DNA of 64,000 bases from contig CP051232.1 in NCBI GenBank assembly GCA_017792445.1, forward strand, positions 1,736,001-1,800,000, written 5' to 3'. The translations under genes were made by a program, and so were the position numbers. The notes under the pieces were generated by a model. That model saw only the letters and a list, made by a program, of their open reading frames with translations. It searched no databases and was not told the origin of the DNA. The DNA comes from Maritimibacter sp. Its GTDB lineage: Bacteria > Pseudomonadota > Alphaproteobacteria > Rhodobacterales > Rhodobacteraceae. Positions 16,985 to 27,179 of this stretch are shown piece by piece (the stretch's first letter is position 1; each line of letters starts with the position of its first letter).

Positions 16985-17013
16985 TTGCGAGGACGCGAAA
17001 TGCGAAATAGTAT
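16985..17013 (+). promoter_or_regulatory. Candidate promoter of the ParB-like gene
   Basis: TTGCGA (16985-16990) and TAGTAT (17008-17013) are separated by 17 bases, a fair match to a housekeeping -35/-10 pair. It would give a leader of about 190 bases before the ATG at 17214. Confidence 0.35.
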
Positions 17014-17213
17014 TAATCATGTGCAGCACGTTGCTGTATGGTATGCGAATATCGTGGTGTGAGTTTTTCAATGGTACTGAACGCAATGATCCGGAACACG
17101 TGCAATTTCAAACGACGCCCGTCGCACATGGCCCTCGCGGTCCTGCCCGGCGCGTCTGACACGAGGCTCTGCAAGCGGCCCCACGCGGCCGACATGATCG
17201 AAAGGGCAACGGC

Positions 17214-19040
17214 ATGACGACAGTCAAAGGCACCGCAAGCGCCGAACGCCGCGCCACCGCTCCGACAACGAAGGAAGCGGCCCGCCTGACCTTCGACGTT
17301 GAAGAGATCACGCCGGAACGCGCCTCTCGTCTGCTTGAAACGGCGGTGAACCCCGTCGAGGACAAGAAGGCCATCTCGACCTACGCGCAGGCAATGACCA
17401 ACGGCGCGTGGATCCTGAACGGCCAGCCGATCATTCTGGATGAGACCGGCCGCGTCATCGACGGCATCCAGCGCCTGAACGCCTGCATCAAGGCCGGCGT
17501 CGCGTTCCAGACTATTGTCGCCCGCAACGTCCGGGCCGACACGCTTCATACCATCGACCAGCATCGCCGCCGGTCCTATCAGGGCGTGCTTGAAAGCCGC
17601 GGCGTGCGTAACGCGGGCAAGGTGGTCCGCACCATGTCCAAGCTGATCCGGATCGAGAACGGCAGCCTCGGACGCGAGAACCTTCCGATCAGCTGGTCGC
17701 GTTACGACCGCGTCCTGTCGGCCAACCCCGAGCTTGAAGAAGCCTGTGACATCGCCGAGAACACCCGCGGCAGCCGCCTGCACTCGACGGCGCGGCCCGT
17801 GCTGGCCTTCATGGCGCTGCGGGCCGGTCTGCGGGCCGAGTTGCTGACCTTCCTGCGCGAAATCGGGCCGGACCGGACGTCTGGTCTCGACACCCCGGCG
17901 GGCATGTTCTGCATGCAGGTCAATGTTCTGGAACAGAACGGCCTGCCCCTGCCCGTCGACAATGCTTTGGCGCTGTCGATCCTTGCCTTCAACGACCACG
18001 TCAGCGGCCGCAAGATCACCCAGCACTACGCCTGGAAAGAAGATTTCGGCGCCACTCCGATGGATGACGAGGGTCACCCCATCTCGCGCGCAGCGCTGCG
18101 CGAACATGCGCCCGCCAACCTTGGCCTGCCGCTGGTCGACGGGTATCCGGGCCTGCGCGAAGGCCGGTTCGACACGTCGTCGGCCACCGATGAATTCGGC
18201 GGCCGCACCGACGAGGAAATCCTGAAGGGCGCCCAAAGCGACGAAGGCCGCGAGCGCGTCCGCATGATGACCGTGACCCCGGATCTGGCGCGCGAGTGGA
18301 TGCAGTTCAACTCGGGCAACCGCAAGGTCCAGAAGAACCACATCGACGTCATCAAACGCGACATCCTCAACGGCAACTGGATGCTGAACGCGCAGCCGAT
18401 CTGCTTTACCGGCGATCCGATGGCTGCCGCCAACGACGACGCGCCGCGACTTCTGAATGGTCAGCACCGTCTGCACGCGATCATCGCGGCGGATGCGCCG
18501 ATCGAGGTTCCGATCGCGACCGGCATCCCGGAAGAGGCCTTCGCGACCTTCGACACCCACGCCAAGCGCACCGTGCGCCGCGCCGGCAACCGCGTCGATG
18601 ACCGCGTTCTGGCCGCCGCCGCCAAACTGCAGTGGAAAGAGGACAACAACCTGCCCCTGACCGGCAGCGGTAACAGCCCCTCGGCGACCGAGATCCTTGC
18701 GACGCTGGACAAGCATCCGGATATCTCCAAGGGCTTCGCCCGCTCGCGCCGTCGCGGCATGACCGAAATCGGCTCGTCCGGTGTGATGACCTACTTCATC
18801 TACCGCGTGATGCGCGAACACGCCGCGCTGGGTGAAGAGTTCCTCGACGGCATCGAATACGGCGCCAACCTCGACAAGGACAACCCGATCCTGTCGCTGC
18901 GCAACATCGCCAAGGGCCGCCGCGGCGGCCTGACCCGGGGCGAGACCCTGACCATGCTTCTGGAACACTGGGAGGCCTTCCGGGAATGGAAGGCCGAACA
19001 GGGCAGCGCGCCGAAGAAGAAACAGCTCAAGCTGGTGTAA
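17214..19040 (+). CDS. Protein with two ParB/Srx-fold domains
   Basis: 608 residues. Two related halves are visible. Half 1 (about 30-120) has NGAWILNGQPIILDETGRVI then DGIQRLNACIKAG and later DQHRRRSYQGVLESRG. Half 2 (about 360-460) has NGNWMLNAQPICFTGD, LLNGQHRLHAIIAADAPIEV and DTHAKRTVRRAGNRVDD. The DGxxRLxA/NGQHRLHA blocks are the ParB-like nucleotide-binding signature. Each is followed by a long helical region. A helix-turn-helix like that of true chromosomal ParB is not obvious. No parA-like partner is adjacent, so classic partitioning is unlikely. DNA binding or nuclease activity is an inference. A strong terminator follows and the upstream region is unusually long. Confidence 0.75.
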   Translation: MTTVKGTASAERRATAPTTKEAARLTFDVEEITPERASRLLETAVNPVEDKKAISTYAQAMTNGAWILNGQPIILDETGRVIDGIQRLNACIKAGVAFQTIVARNVRADTLHTIDQHRRRSYQGVLESRGVRNAGKVVRTMSKLIRIENGSLGRENLPISWSRYDRVLSANPELEEACDIAENTRGSRLHSTARPVLAFMALRAGLRAELLTFLREIGPDRTSGLDTPAGMFCMQVNVLEQNGLPLPVDNALALSILAFNDHVSGRKITQHYAWKEDFGATPMDDEGHPISRAALREHAPANLGLPLVDGYPGLREGRFDTSSATDEFGGRTDEEILKGAQSDEGRERVRMMTVTPDLAREWMQFNSGNRKVQKNHIDVIKRDILNGNWMLNAQPICFTGDPMAAANDDAPRLLNGQHRLHAIIAADAPIEVPIATGIPEEAFATFDTHAKRTVRRAGNRVDDRVLAAAAKLQWKEDNNLPLTGSGNSPSATEILATLDKHPDISKGFARSRRRGMTEIGSSGVMTYFIYRVMREHAALGEEFLDGIEYGANLDKDNPILSLRNIAKGRRGGLTRGETLTMLLEHWEAFREWKAEQGSAPKKKQLKLV

Positions 19041-19056
19041 ACATCGGCGACGGAAC

Positions 19057-19086
19057 AAGGGGCGGTTCATCCGCCCCTTTCCTTTT
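19057..19086 (+). terminator. Terminator after the ParB-like gene
   Basis: Perfect 9-bp stem AAGGGGCGG/CCGCCCCTT (19057-19065, 19071-19079) with a TTCAT loop, followed by TCCTTTT. Confidence 0.9.
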
Positions 19087-19113
19087 CAACGCATCGCGGA
19101 TTTCGGGGGACGC

Positions 19114-20313
19114 CTAGGCGCTTTTCATCGCCGCATAGACCGCGCTTTCAAAATCCATGTAGCCGGGGAACGAGACCCCGTCGCCGAATGGCAGGATCTG
19201 CGTCGCCCAATAACCGCCGATCCCGTTCTGCCGGTCGATCCAGTAATAGCTGTTGGCCAGCCCCGCCCAACCGATCGAGCCTGCGGGCCGGCCCGTGGGC
19301 GCCTCGGCGTCGTTGACCATGAACGTGTAGGACCAGTCCTTTTCCAGCCCGGGAAAGAACTCGGCGTCGTTCGAGAGGGACGGGATCACGCCCGGCAGCA
19401 TCGTCACCTTCTGTGGTGGCACCAACGCTCCTTTCACGGCCCAGTCCACTGTTTCCGGCTTCAGAACACGGCCCTGCGGACCATCCCCGTCGTTCAACCA
19501 CATGCGGATGAACTTCATGTACTCGGGCACCGTGCCGTAAAGGCCGTGACCGCCCATATCGACATCCGGGTTATCCGGCAGCGCGAAACCGTCCATCGGC
19601 GTCAGGCCGCCATCGTCTTCACGTGCGTGAATCGTCGCGGTGCGCTGTTTCATGGCCGGGGTGCGGGTAAAGGCGATCTCGTCCATTCCAAGGGGGTCGA
19701 ACACACGCTCGCGCATCACCTCTCCCAGTCGCTTGCCGCGAATTCCCTCGACGACCTGACCGACCCAATCGATGTTGGTCCCGTATTCCCACTTGGTCCC
19801 CGGATCGAACAGCAGGGGCGTTTCGATCGCGGCGCGGCTGGCCGTGACGACAGAGGGCTGGCCGTGTTCCTCGGCCATGCGCTTGTAGACCTCGTTGAAG
19901 AAGTCATAGCCAAAGCCCGCCGTGTGCAGCATCAACTGTCGGGTCGTGACGTCGGTCTTCGGCGCGCGCAGCCGGGGCGAGCCGTCGGCATCGAAACCCT
20001 CTATCACCTGAAGCTCTCCGATGGCGGGAGCGTAGGTCCGCGCCGGGGCGTCCAGATCCAGCAATCCCTCTTCCACGCATTGCAGGGCGGTGGTTCCGGC
20101 TATGGCCTTGGTGGTCGAGAAGATGGCAAAGACCGTATCCTCGGTCATCGGATCTCCACCCAGACGCCGCTCGCCGAAGCTGCCCGCGTAAATATCCTGA
20201 CGGCGGTCCGTCACCATGGCGACAACGCCCGGCACGCGGGACGCGCCGCGTGTCACCTCTTTCAGCACGGCGTCGCAGCGGGACTGGATATCGGATGTGA
20301 TGATGTCTTTCAT
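19114..20313 (-). CDS. Serine hydrolase of the beta-lactamase / family VIII esterase type
   Basis: 399 residues. The class C beta-lactamase fold is shown by the nucleophile motif S66-T-T-K69 in [12 protein letters not shown] and by [11 protein letters not shown], whose Tyr177 is the likely second catalytic residue. No signal peptide, so it is probably cytoplasmic and acts as an esterase rather than a resistance enzyme. The C-terminal [20 protein letters not shown] matches the WGG/GWAG region of family VIII esterases. It is 96 bases downstream of an AraC regulator on the same strand, which may control it. The natural substrate cannot be told from sequence. Confidence 0.88.
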   Translation of the reverse strand: MKDIITSDIQSRCDAVLKEVTRGASRVPGVVAMVTDRRQDIYAGSFGERRLGGDPMTEDTVFAIFSTTKAIAGTTALQCVEEGLLDLDAPARTYAPAIGELQVIEGFDADGSPRLRAPKTDVTTRQLMLHTAGFGYDFFNEVYKRMAEEHGQPSVVTASRAAIETPLLFDPGTKWEYGTNIDWVGQVVEGIRGKRLGEVMRERVFDPLGMDEIAFTRTPAMKQRTATIHAREDDGGLTPMDGFALPDNPDVDMGGHGLYGTVPEYMKFIRMWLNDGDGPQGRVLKPETVDWAVKGALVPPQKVTMLPGVIPSLSNDAEFFPGLEKDWSYTFMVNDAEAPTGRPAGSIGWAGLANSYYWIDRQNGIGGYWATQILPFGDGVSFPGYMDFESAVYAAMKSA

Positions 20314-20409
20314 GTTTTCCTCCCTTGAACAGGTGGAAGGAAAGATGCCGCTGTCTGGCGGTTCGCGCCGTCCGCAATCGGAAGGGTCTGTTCCGTTTCG
20401 GAAGCAGAG

Positions 20410-21498
20410 TCAGTGTGGCCGGGCCGTGCCGACGCTGTTGGCTCGCGTCTGCGACGGCAACTCGCCGAACCTTTCGCGATAGCGGCCCGCCAACGCGCCG
20501 AAATTGGCAAAGCCCCAATCAGCCGCGATCCCGGTCACGGTCCGGTCGGGCGGAAGCCGTTCCAGATCGGCACGGAAACCCTCCAACCGGCGCGCCGCCA
20601 GAAAGTCGCGGGGCGACAGGCCGCGGAACCGCCGGAATCCGCCCGACAACGTCCGGGCCGAGACACCGACCCGCTGCGCGATTTCTCCGATCGTGGGCGC
20701 CTCGCGGGCCTCGGCTTCCATGATCTCTTCGGCGCGGCGAACATAGCTGGGCGCGGCGCTTCGGGCGCCGTCTTCCAGCTTCAGCCCGGCCGCGCTGGCC
20801 CAGTGCCGCAGAAGTTCAACGCAGAGAATTTCCTCGATATGACGCGCCAACACGGCGTCGGCCGAAACCGCCCCTGCCCGCGTCATCGCCCGCGCCGCAT
20901 AGTCCAGCAACGACGACCACGCCGATTGCGGGCCGCCGATCTTCACCCGCGAGGTCCAAAGGCGGTCATCCGGAATGTAGCCGAACCAGCGTTCCGCGGT
21001 GTCCGCCATCACCTGATGGGGGATCGTCAGGTTCAGCTGCATGTGGTCCGGATCGCCTTCCAGCCAATACTCTGCGCGCGAGCAATCCACGACAAAGCTT
21101 TCTCCGGCCCCCGTCTCGACAGAGCCGCCGTCGGTCTGGTGGTCCAAAGCGCCGCGCAGGGTATTCAGCACAAGGATGTTGCCCGCGTCGGGATCGAACT
21201 GATCAAGGTAGATTCCGGTGCCGTAGGAAAAGCGCGTCATCGTCACCTGACCAGCCTTGGCCGAGATCATCGTGGCGTCCGGGCGCGACAGCCGGTCCAG
21301 CGGACGCACGCGATAGGGCATGTAGACGGACCGGCAAAAAGCCTGAACCTCGTCCCAGTCGGCCGAGCGTGTCTTGGACCCATGCTGGATCGGCGTCCCA
21401 AGCGCATCCAGAACAAGCGCATGTTCAAGCAAAACCCCGCTCCTCCTCGTGGTTCCCTGAACGATGGTAGCACCGATTTGACCAAGGCGAGAAATCAA
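20410..21498 (-). CDS. AraC-family transcriptional regulator
   Basis: 362 residues. The C-terminal about 110 form the double helix-turn-helix: PTIGEIAQRVGVSARTLSGG, RRFRGLSPRDFLAARRLEGF, then VTGIAADWGFANFGALAGRY, the standard AraC signature. The N-terminal about 240 resemble the AraC-binding-like sensor type found with OruR/ToxR-like regulators, with a conserved FVVDCSRAEYWLEGD region. The presumed inducer is unknown. It is the first gene of a pair with the serine hydrolase, which is its most likely target. Confidence 0.9.
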   Translation of the reverse strand: MISRLGQIGATIVQGTTRRSGVLLEHALVLDALGTPIQHGSKTRSADWDEVQAFCRSVYMPYRVRPLDRLSRPDATMISAKAGQVTMTRFSYGTGIYLDQFDPDAGNILVLNTLRGALDHQTDGGSVETGAGESFVVDCSRAEYWLEGDPDHMQLNLTIPHQVMADTAERWFGYIPDDRLWTSRVKIGGPQSAWSSLLDYAARAMTRAGAVSADAVLARHIEEILCVELLRHWASAAGLKLEDGARSAAPSYVRRAEEIMEAEAREAPTIGEIAQRVGVSARTLSGGFRRFRGLSPRDFLAARRLEGFRADLERLPPDRTVTGIAADWGFANFGALAGRYRERFGELPSQTRANSVGTARPH

Positions 21499-21560
21499 GT
21501 TGCCGCGTCAGCCACGGGATAAGGGGTGCGGGCGGCCATGGCGACGCCCGTGCATCTCGC

Positions 21561-21594
21561 AAAGCAAAACGGGCCGAGGTTTCCCCCGGCCCGT
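21561..21594 (-). terminator. Terminator after infB
   Basis: On the minus strand, ACGGGCC pairs with GGCCCGT (21588-21594 and 21569-21575), extended by partly paired bases, and is followed by TTTGCTTT. It closes the rimP-nusA-ylxR-infB unit. Confidence 0.85.
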
Positions 21595-21619
21595 CCGAAT
21601 TCCTGAAAGCTGTGGCCGA

Positions 21620-24142
21620 TCAGGCCAGCGAGCGTTCGACTTCCTCGCGCTCGAAGATCTCGATGACATCGTTGGGACGAATGTCTTCGTAGTTCTCGAA
21701 GGCCATACCGCATTCCTGGCCCGACTGGACCTCGGCCACTTCGTCCTTGAAGCGCTTCAGCGTCTTCAGTGTGCCTTCGTGGATCACCACGTCGTCGCGC
21801 AGAAGGCGGACGCCGGCAGAGCGGCGGGCCACACCTTCGGTGACAAGGCAGCCGGCGACGTTGCCGACCTTGGAGACCTTGAAGACCTCCTTGATCTGCG
21901 CGTAGCCGATGAAGTTCTCGCGGATCTCGGCGCCCAGCAGGCCCGAGGCCGCTTTCTTCACGTCGTCCACGAGGTCGTAGATCACGCTGTAATAGCGGAT
22001 CTCGACGCCCTTCTGGTTCGCGGCGTTCCGCGCCGGTGCGTTCGCACGGACGTTGAAGCCGATGACCGGAGCACCCGAGGCTTCGGCAAGACCCACGTCG
22101 GTTTCGGTGATGGCGCCTACACCATAGTGCAGCACCCGCACGCGAACCTCGTCGTTTCCGATCTTTTCCATCGCCTGAACGATGGCTTCGGCAGAGCCCT
22201 GCACGTCGGCCTTCACGAGAATCGGCAGCTCGGCCACGTTCTCGTCTTCCTTGGCCTTCGCAAGAAGCTGGTCCAGCGTGGTCGCGGCACCGGCAGCGGC
22301 ACGTTTTTCCTTCGCGGCGTCCTCGCGGTACTCGGCGATTTCCCGAGCCTGCGATTCCGTTTCGACGACGTTCAGCACATCGCCCGCTTCGGGCGTGCCG
22401 TTCAGACCGAGAACCTCGACCGGAACCGACGGACCGGCTTCCTTGACGCGGTCGCCCTTGTCGTTGATCAGCGCGCGCACCTTGCCCCACTGTTCGCCGA
22501 CGACGAAGATGTCGCCCTGCTTCAGGGTCCCGTTCTGAACCAGAACGGTGGCGACGGGGCCGCGGCCCACGTCAAGTTGCGCTTCGATCACGGCACCTTG
22601 GGCGGCGCGGCTCGGGTTGGCCTTCAGTTCCAGGATCTCGGCCTGCAGCGCGATGGCTTCAAGCAGTTCGTCCAGACCCTTGCCGGTGTGCGCCGAGACT
22701 TCGACGTCCTGCACCTCGCCCGACATCTTCTCGACGATCACTTCATGCTGAAGCAGATCGGTCCGAACCTTGTCGGGGTTGGCAGCCGGCAGATCCGTCT
22801 TGTTGATCGCGATGATCATCGGAACACCCGCCGCCTTGGCGTGGTTGATGGCCTCGATCGTCTGCGGCATCACCGCGTCGTCGGCGGCAACCACAAGAAC
22901 GACGATGTCCGTCACCTGAGCCCCGCGCGAACGCATCGAGGTAAAGGCGGCGTGGCCCGGAGTGTCGAGGAAAGTCAGCAGCGAGCCGCTGTCCGTCTTC
23001 ACCTGATAGGCGCCGATGTGCTGCGTGATGCCACCCGCTTCGCCGGCGACGACCTTTGCGTTCCGGATCGCGTCCAGAAGCGAGGTCTTGCCGTGGTCGA
23101 CGTGGCCCATGATCGTGATGACCGGCGGACGCGACTTGAGGTCCTCGGCCTTGTCCTCGACGGTGTCGATCACCTGTTCCACGTCGGCATCCGACACGCG
23201 GACGACCTTGTGGCCGAATTCCTCGACGATCAGTTCCGCCGTATCGGCGTCGATCGACTGGTTCTGGGTGACCATCATGCCGTTCTGCATAAGGGCTTTC
23301 ACCACGTCAGCGACGCGCTCGGCCATGCGGTTGGCAAGTTCCGACACCACGATGGTCTCGGGCACCTGCACGTCGCGGACGACCTTCTCGCGGCTGTCGC
23401 CGCCGCCCATCGCCTTCTGACGGGCACGCTCTTGCTTGCGCTTCATCGCGGCGAGCGATTTCTGCCGGCCACCTTCGCCACCGGACAGAGCCTGGTTCAG
23501 CGTCAGCTTGCCGGACCGGCGGTTGCCGTCGTCGCGGCCACGCTTGGCCGGGCGCTCGCGGCTTTCCGTGCGCTCGCGGTCGGGCTTGCGGGGACCGCTC
23601 GGGCCTTTCGCGGCGCGGGCTTCCTCGCCTGCGGGATCGGGTGCGGGCGCAGCGGCGGCCGGCTTGTCGGCCTTCGGCTTGGCGCGTTCGGCCGCGGCTT
23701 TCGCCTTGGCTTCCTCGGCCTCGCGCTGGCGGCGCTCGTCTTCCTCGGCCTTGCGCTTGGCAGCTTCCTCGCGCTCGCGCTCTTCGCGCTCCTTGGCCTC
23801 GATCTCGGCACGCCGGCGCTCGCGCTCTTCCGCGCGCTGCCGTTCGTCTTCTTCGCGCTGCTTAGCCTCGTCAGCCTCGCGGGCCTTCGCGGCGGCAAGC
23901 GCCTTCATGCGGCGTTCGAGTTCCGCATCCGAAATACCCGCGGGACGGCGCGAGGGATCACCCCCGTCCTTGCCGCCACCCGACGATTTGCCTGCGGCAC
24001 CGGGCTTCGGCACGACAACGCGCTTGCGTTTCGTTTCCACCACCACGTTCTTGGTCCGTCCGTGGCTGAAGCTCTGCTTCACGTTGCCAGAACGCGGGCC
24101 ACCACGCAGACCAAGAGGTTTCTTGCCGTCAGTATCGCTCAT
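21620..24142 (-). CDS. infB: Translation initiation factor IF-2
   Basis: 840 residues. The N-terminal about 330 are highly charged, with long Arg/Glu/Ala coiled-coil runs. The GTPase core begins near 345 with G1 GHVDHGKTS, then DTPGHAAF (G3) and AINKTDLP (G4). Beta-barrel domains and the fMet-tRNA-binding C-terminus follow ([20 protein letters not shown]). IF-2 places initiator tRNA on the ribosome using GTP. Its start overlaps the YlxR stop by 4 bases, and it is the last gene of the rimP-nusA-ylxR-infB unit. Confidence 0.98.
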   Translation of the reverse strand: MSDTDGKKPLGLRGGPRSGNVKQSFSHGRTKNVVVETKRKRVVVPKPGAAGKSSGGGKDGGDPSRRPAGISDAELERRMKALAAAKAREADEAKQREEDERQRAEERERRRAEIEAKEREEREREEAAKRKAEEDERRQREAEEAKAKAAAERAKPKADKPAAAAPAPDPAGEEARAAKGPSGPRKPDRERTESRERPAKRGRDDGNRRSGKLTLNQALSGGEGGRQKSLAAMKRKQERARQKAMGGGDSREKVVRDVQVPETIVVSELANRMAERVADVVKALMQNGMMVTQNQSIDADTAELIVEEFGHKVVRVSDADVEQVIDTVEDKAEDLKSRPPVITIMGHVDHGKTSLLDAIRNAKVVAGEAGGITQHIGAYQVKTDSGSLLTFLDTPGHAAFTSMRSRGAQVTDIVVLVVAADDAVMPQTIEAINHAKAAGVPMIIAINKTDLPAANPDKVRTDLLQHEVIVEKMSGEVQDVEVSAHTGKGLDELLEAIALQAEILELKANPSRAAQGAVIEAQLDVGRGPVATVLVQNGTLKQGDIFVVGEQWGKVRALINDKGDRVKEAGPSVPVEVLGLNGTPEAGDVLNVVETESQAREIAEYREDAAKEKRAAAGAATTLDQLLAKAKEDENVAELPILVKADVQGSAEAIVQAMEKIGNDEVRVRVLHYGVGAITETDVGLAEASGAPVIGFNVRANAPARNAANQKGVEIRYYSVIYDLVDDVKKAASGLLGAEIRENFIGYAQIKEVFKVSKVGNVAGCLVTEGVARRSAGVRLLRDDVVIHEGTLKTLKRFKDEVAEVQSGQECGMAFENYEDIRPNDVIEIFEREEVERSLA

Positions 24143-24777
24143 CGCGTCTTCAAATCCTTTCCGGAGGCGTCGTTACCCCCGTTCGTCCTGCGCAGGCCAG
24201 AGAGCCGCGCGGCTTCCTCTACTACACGTCTCGTGAGTCCGCCAGTCGCAAGCGCGCCATGTATCACATGTTCGCGCCCGAAAGCCAAACCCAATTCATG
24301 CGCCGAAAGCACACCCACAAAGGACTCTTCGCCCTCCGGCGCCTTCAGCTTGCTCTTGCCCCGCTCGGATCCGTCGGAGGCCTGGATCAGCACCACGGCC
24401 TCTCCGGTATCGAGCCAGCTCTTGACCTTCTCGTAGCCCGCCACGGCCCGGCCCGCCTTGCGCGCCATCGCGATCAGGTCGATCACCCGCTGGGTGACCT
24501 GTCGTTCGACCTCGTCGGCCAACGTGTCCGGAACGGTAACAGCCTGTCTGGCGGCCCGGGCAAACAGCCGTTTCTTCACGGCGTGATCCAGGGCGGACCG
24601 GTCAGACTTTACCCAGATACCCCGTCCGGGCAGTTTTTCAAGGACATCGGGGACAATTTGCCCTTCCGGCCCAACAACAAAGCGGACCAGCCCTTCCTTG
24701 GGCTGACCCTCTCCCGTGGAGATGCAGCGCCGCTCGGGCCCCGCATCGCGGTCTTTCGGTTGGCCGCCTCGAGCCAT
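24139..24777 (-). CDS. YlxR (DUF448) RNA-binding protein fused to an L7Ae-like domain
   Basis: 212 residues from the ATG at 24777, preferred because GGAGG lies about 7 bases upstream; a longer frame starting at 24849 would overlap nusA. Residues about 15-80 are the YlxR domain ([20 protein letters not shown], then [20 protein letters not shown]). Residues about 90-190 resemble the L7Ae/L30e fold ([20 protein letters not shown]). The role is RNA or RNase P/ribosome-associated binding, known only in outline. It sits between nusA and infB, the usual alphaproteobacterial order. Confidence 0.9.
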   Translation of the reverse strand: MARGGQPKDRDAGPERRCISTGEGQPKEGLVRFVVGPEGQIVPDVLEKLPGRGIWVKSDRSALDHAVKKRLFARAARQAVTVPDTLADEVERQVTQRVIDLIAMARKAGRAVAGYEKVKSWLDTGEAVVLIQASDGSERGKSKLKAPEGEESFVGVLSAHELGLAFGREHVIHGALATGGLTRRVVEEAARLSGLRRTNGGNDASGKDLKTR

Positions 24778-24799
24778 CCGGCGCCTCCGGGGCCTGAGA

Positions 24800-26446
24800 T
24801 CAGGCCCCGGCCTCCTGAGCGGTTTCGCCATCTTCGTCGGCGTCTTCACCCAGCTCGTCCTCGAGCTCTTCCTCGTCGGCTTCCAGTTCTGCCGGATCGA
24901 CCCAGCCCAGCTGAATGCGGGCGGTCATCACCATGTCCTGCGCTTCTTCCAGCGAGACGTCGAACTTCTCGAGGATACCGTCGTCCTTCTTCCGCTCGCC
25001 GTTCTCGGTGGTCCAGCCACCGGCCAGTTCCCAGTCGGCGCAGGTCGCGAAGTCTTCCAGTGTCTTCACATCGTCCAGTGCCAGAGCCTCGACCATCTGC
25101 GGTGTCAGACCCTCGAAGTTCACAAGGCTGTCCTCGACACCCAGTTCGCGGGCGTGTTCCAGCGCCTTGCGGTTCTGTTCGTCGATGAAGTCGCGGGCGC
25201 GGGCCTGAAGCTCGTTCGCGGTGTCGTCGTCGACACCGTCGATGACGGTCAGTTCGTCCAGCTCGACATAGGCCACTTCTTCAAGATTGGTGAAGCCTTC
25301 CGACACCAGCAGCTGGGCGAAGAACTCGTCCAGGTCCAGCGTGTCGACGAACAGCTTGGTGCGTTCCTCGAACTCGGCCTGACGGCGCGCCGATTCCTCG
25401 GCCTCGGTCATGATGTCGATGTCGAGATTGGTCAGCTGCGACGCCAGACGCACGTTCTGACCGCGGCGGCCGATGGCCAGCGACAGCTGATCCTCGGGCA
25501 CGACGACCTCGATGCGCTCGGCTTCCTCGTCCAGAACGACCTTCGACACTTCGGCCGGCTGCAGCGCGTTCACAAGGAAGGTCGGCTGGTCTTCGTTCCA
25601 CGGGATGATGTCGATCTTTTCGCCCTGCAGTTCGTTCACCACGGCCTGCACGCGCGAACCGCGCATACCGACACAGGCGCCGACGGGGTCGATCGAGTTG
25701 TCATAGCTGATCACGGCGATCTTCGCGCGCGAACCCGGGTCGCGGGCCACGGCCTTGATCTCGATGATGCCGTCGTAGATTTCCGGCACTTCCATCTTGA
25801 ACAGCTCGGCCATGAATTCCGGCGCGGTGCGCGACAGGAAGATCTGCGGGCCGCGCGGTTCGCGGCGGACATCCTTGATGTAGCAGCGAATACGGTCGTT
25901 CGGGCGATAGCTTTCGCGGCCGATCTTCTCGTTCCGGCGCAGGATGGCTTCGCCACGGCCCACATCGACGATGACGTTGCCGTATTCCTCGCGCTTGACG
26001 ACACCGTTGATGATGGTGCCGGCACGGTCCTTGAATTCCTCGAACTGGCGATCCCGCTCGGCCTCGCGGACCTTCTGAAGGATCACCTGCTTGGCCGACT
26101 GCGCCGCGATCCGGCCCATGTCGACGGGGGGAACCTCGTCCACGATGGTGTCACCGACCTGCGGGTTGTCGAGGTACTGCTTCGCCTGCTCGACGGTCAG
26201 CTCGGCCTGGTAGTTCTCCAGTTCCTCGTCCTCGACCACGGTGCGGACGCGGGTGAAGGTGGCCTTGCCCGTCTTGCGGTCGATCGACACGCGGATGTCC
26301 ATCTCCGAGCCGTAGCGCGACTTGGCGGCACGGGCGAGCGACTCTTCCATCGCCTCGACCACAAGGCCGGGGTCGATCATCTTCTCGCGCGCGACGGCCT
26401 CTGCGGTCTGCAGCAGCTCAAGCTGGTTGGCGGAAGTAATGGCCAT
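24800..26446 (-). CDS. nusA: Transcription termination/antitermination factor NusA
   Basis: 548 residues. The N-terminal RNA-polymerase-binding domain is followed by an S1 domain at about 135-200 ([20 protein letters not shown]), KH domains ([40 protein letters not shown]) and two helix-hairpin-helix-type repeats, the second near [10 protein letters not shown]. The tail is strongly acidic ([20 protein letters not shown]). NusA binds the elongation complex and tunes pausing and termination. It follows rimP by 6 bases. Confidence 0.98.
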   Translation of the reverse strand: MAITSANQLELLQTAEAVAREKMIDPGLVVEAMEESLARAAKSRYGSEMDIRVSIDRKTGKATFTRVRTVVEDEELENYQAELTVEQAKQYLDNPQVGDTIVDEVPPVDMGRIAAQSAKQVILQKVREAERDRQFEEFKDRAGTIINGVVKREEYGNVIVDVGRGEAILRRNEKIGRESYRPNDRIRCYIKDVRREPRGPQIFLSRTAPEFMAELFKMEVPEIYDGIIEIKAVARDPGSRAKIAVISYDNSIDPVGACVGMRGSRVQAVVNELQGEKIDIIPWNEDQPTFLVNALQPAEVSKVVLDEEAERIEVVVPEDQLSLAIGRRGQNVRLASQLTNLDIDIMTEAEESARRQAEFEERTKLFVDTLDLDEFFAQLLVSEGFTNLEEVAYVELDELTVIDGVDDDTANELQARARDFIDEQNRKALEHARELGVEDSLVNFEGLTPQMVEALALDDVKTLEDFATCADWELAGGWTTENGERKKDDGILEKFDVSLEEAQDMVMTARIQLGWVDPAELEADEEELEDELGEDADEDGETAQEAGA

Positions 26447-26452
26447 GTCTTC

Positions 26453-27037
26453 TTACTCCTCTTCGGACCCGCTATCGGTCTCGATCTCGTCGAATTTGCT
26501 CTCGTCCACGATGCCGGCGTCCTTGCGCTGTTTCAGCATCTCGCGGATCAGTTCGTCGGTCAGCACCAGCTTTGCGTCGCTCAGCCAGTCGAATTTCAGC
26601 CCGATGGTGACCTCTTCGCCCTGGTCTTCGAGGCTCACCAGAACCTCGTCGCCCTCGGTCCCCGCCAGCACACCCTTGAAGCGGCGGCGGCCGTCGATCA
26701 GTTCGGTCGTTTCCAGCTTGGCCTCGTAACCCTCGAAGGTGTCGAAGTCCTTCAGCCGGGTCAGCGGGCGGTCGATGCCGGGGCTCGACACCTCAAGCGT
26801 ATAGTTGTCGTCGATCGGGTCCTCGACATCGAGAACCGCGCTGATCGCATTCGAGATGTCGGCGCATTCGTCGACCTCGATCCCGCCGTCGGGACGTTCG
26901 GCCATCACCTGCACCGTCTTCGTCTTGCCGCCCAGCAGACGCACGCGCACCAGCTCGAATCCCATCCCCTCGATGATCGGGGTCAGAATTTCGGCCAGCC
27001 GGCGGTCGATGGGGGCTTTGGCGATAAGGTCAGACAT
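26453..27037 (-). CDS. rimP: Ribosome maturation factor RimP
   Basis: 194 residues. The N-terminal half has [20 protein letters not shown] and the conserved [20 protein letters not shown], then [20 protein letters not shown], a diagnostic block. RimP assists late 30S assembly. It is first in the leftward unit with nusA, ylxR and infB. Unusually, a strong intrinsic terminator sits only about 17 bases upstream of its start. Confidence 0.97.
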   Translation of the reverse strand: MSDLIAKAPIDRRLAEILTPIIEGMGFELVRVRLLGGKTKTVQVMAERPDGGIEVDECADISNAISAVLDVEDPIDDNYTLEVSSPGIDRPLTRLKDFDTFEGYEAKLETTELIDGRRRFKGVLAGTEGDEVLVSLEDQGEEVTIGLKFDWLSDAKLVLTDELIREMLKQRKDAGIVDESKFDEIETDSGSEEE

Positions 27038-27053
27038 TCAGGTTCCAGATACG

Positions 27054-27076
27054 AAAAAACGGGCGCGCGGCCCGTT
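27054..27076 (-). terminator. Intrinsic terminator just upstream of rimP
   Basis: On the minus strand a 7-bp stem AACGGGC/GCCCGTT (27076-27070 and 27064-27058) with a GC loop runs into a T tract. It lies 104 bases after the phosphatase stop and 17 bases before the rimP ATG. Either it ends the upstream transcript or it attenuates rimP-nusA. Confidence 0.8.
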
Positions 27077-27179
27077 CATACTTGTCCGGTGGAGCCTCGG
27101 GGGTGGAAGCCGAAGCGCCGCTGTTGAGGGGCATATACGCCGCGGACCCCGAGTCTGCAAGGGGGAAGGCTGCCCCGGA

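Larger units (their letters stand above)
16545..17213. other. Non-coding regulatory stretch upstream of the ParB-like gene
   Basis: 669 bases with no gene I can support. It holds a perfect DnaA-type box TTATCCACA (16679-16687); a 9-bp dyad TTAACCACA/TGTGGTCAA (16698-16706 and 16711-16719, one mismatch); one exact TGCGAAAAA (16787-16795) and a variant GGCGAAAAA (16858-16866); an inverted pair GTTTCCG/CGGAAAC (16807-16813, 16831-16837); and several GCGAAA/GCGAGA half-motifs around 16945-17007. The region is clearly more AT-rich than its flanks. It reads as a complex promoter or binding region rather than decayed coding sequence. Confidence 0.6.

Noticed and set aside
17214-19040. ParB-like gene as the chromosomal parB
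   Set aside because: It is 46 kb from parA, has no parS nearby and lacks the canonical ParB layout; the real parB is expected just past the right edge.
17013-19070. Long minus-strand open frame (685 codons) opposite the ParB-like gene
   Set aside because: Shadow of the plus-strand gene in GC-rich DNA: its composition is Arg/Gly/His-rich with no domain features, while the plus strand shows clear family motifs.
19114-20313. Serine hydrolase as an antibiotic-resistance beta-lactamase
   Set aside because: It has SxxK but no signal peptide and matches family VIII esterase features better.
21500-24436. Very long plus-strand open frame opposite infB (978 codons)
   Set aside because: infB on the minus strand has unmistakable GTPase motifs; the opposite frame is low-complexity shadow.
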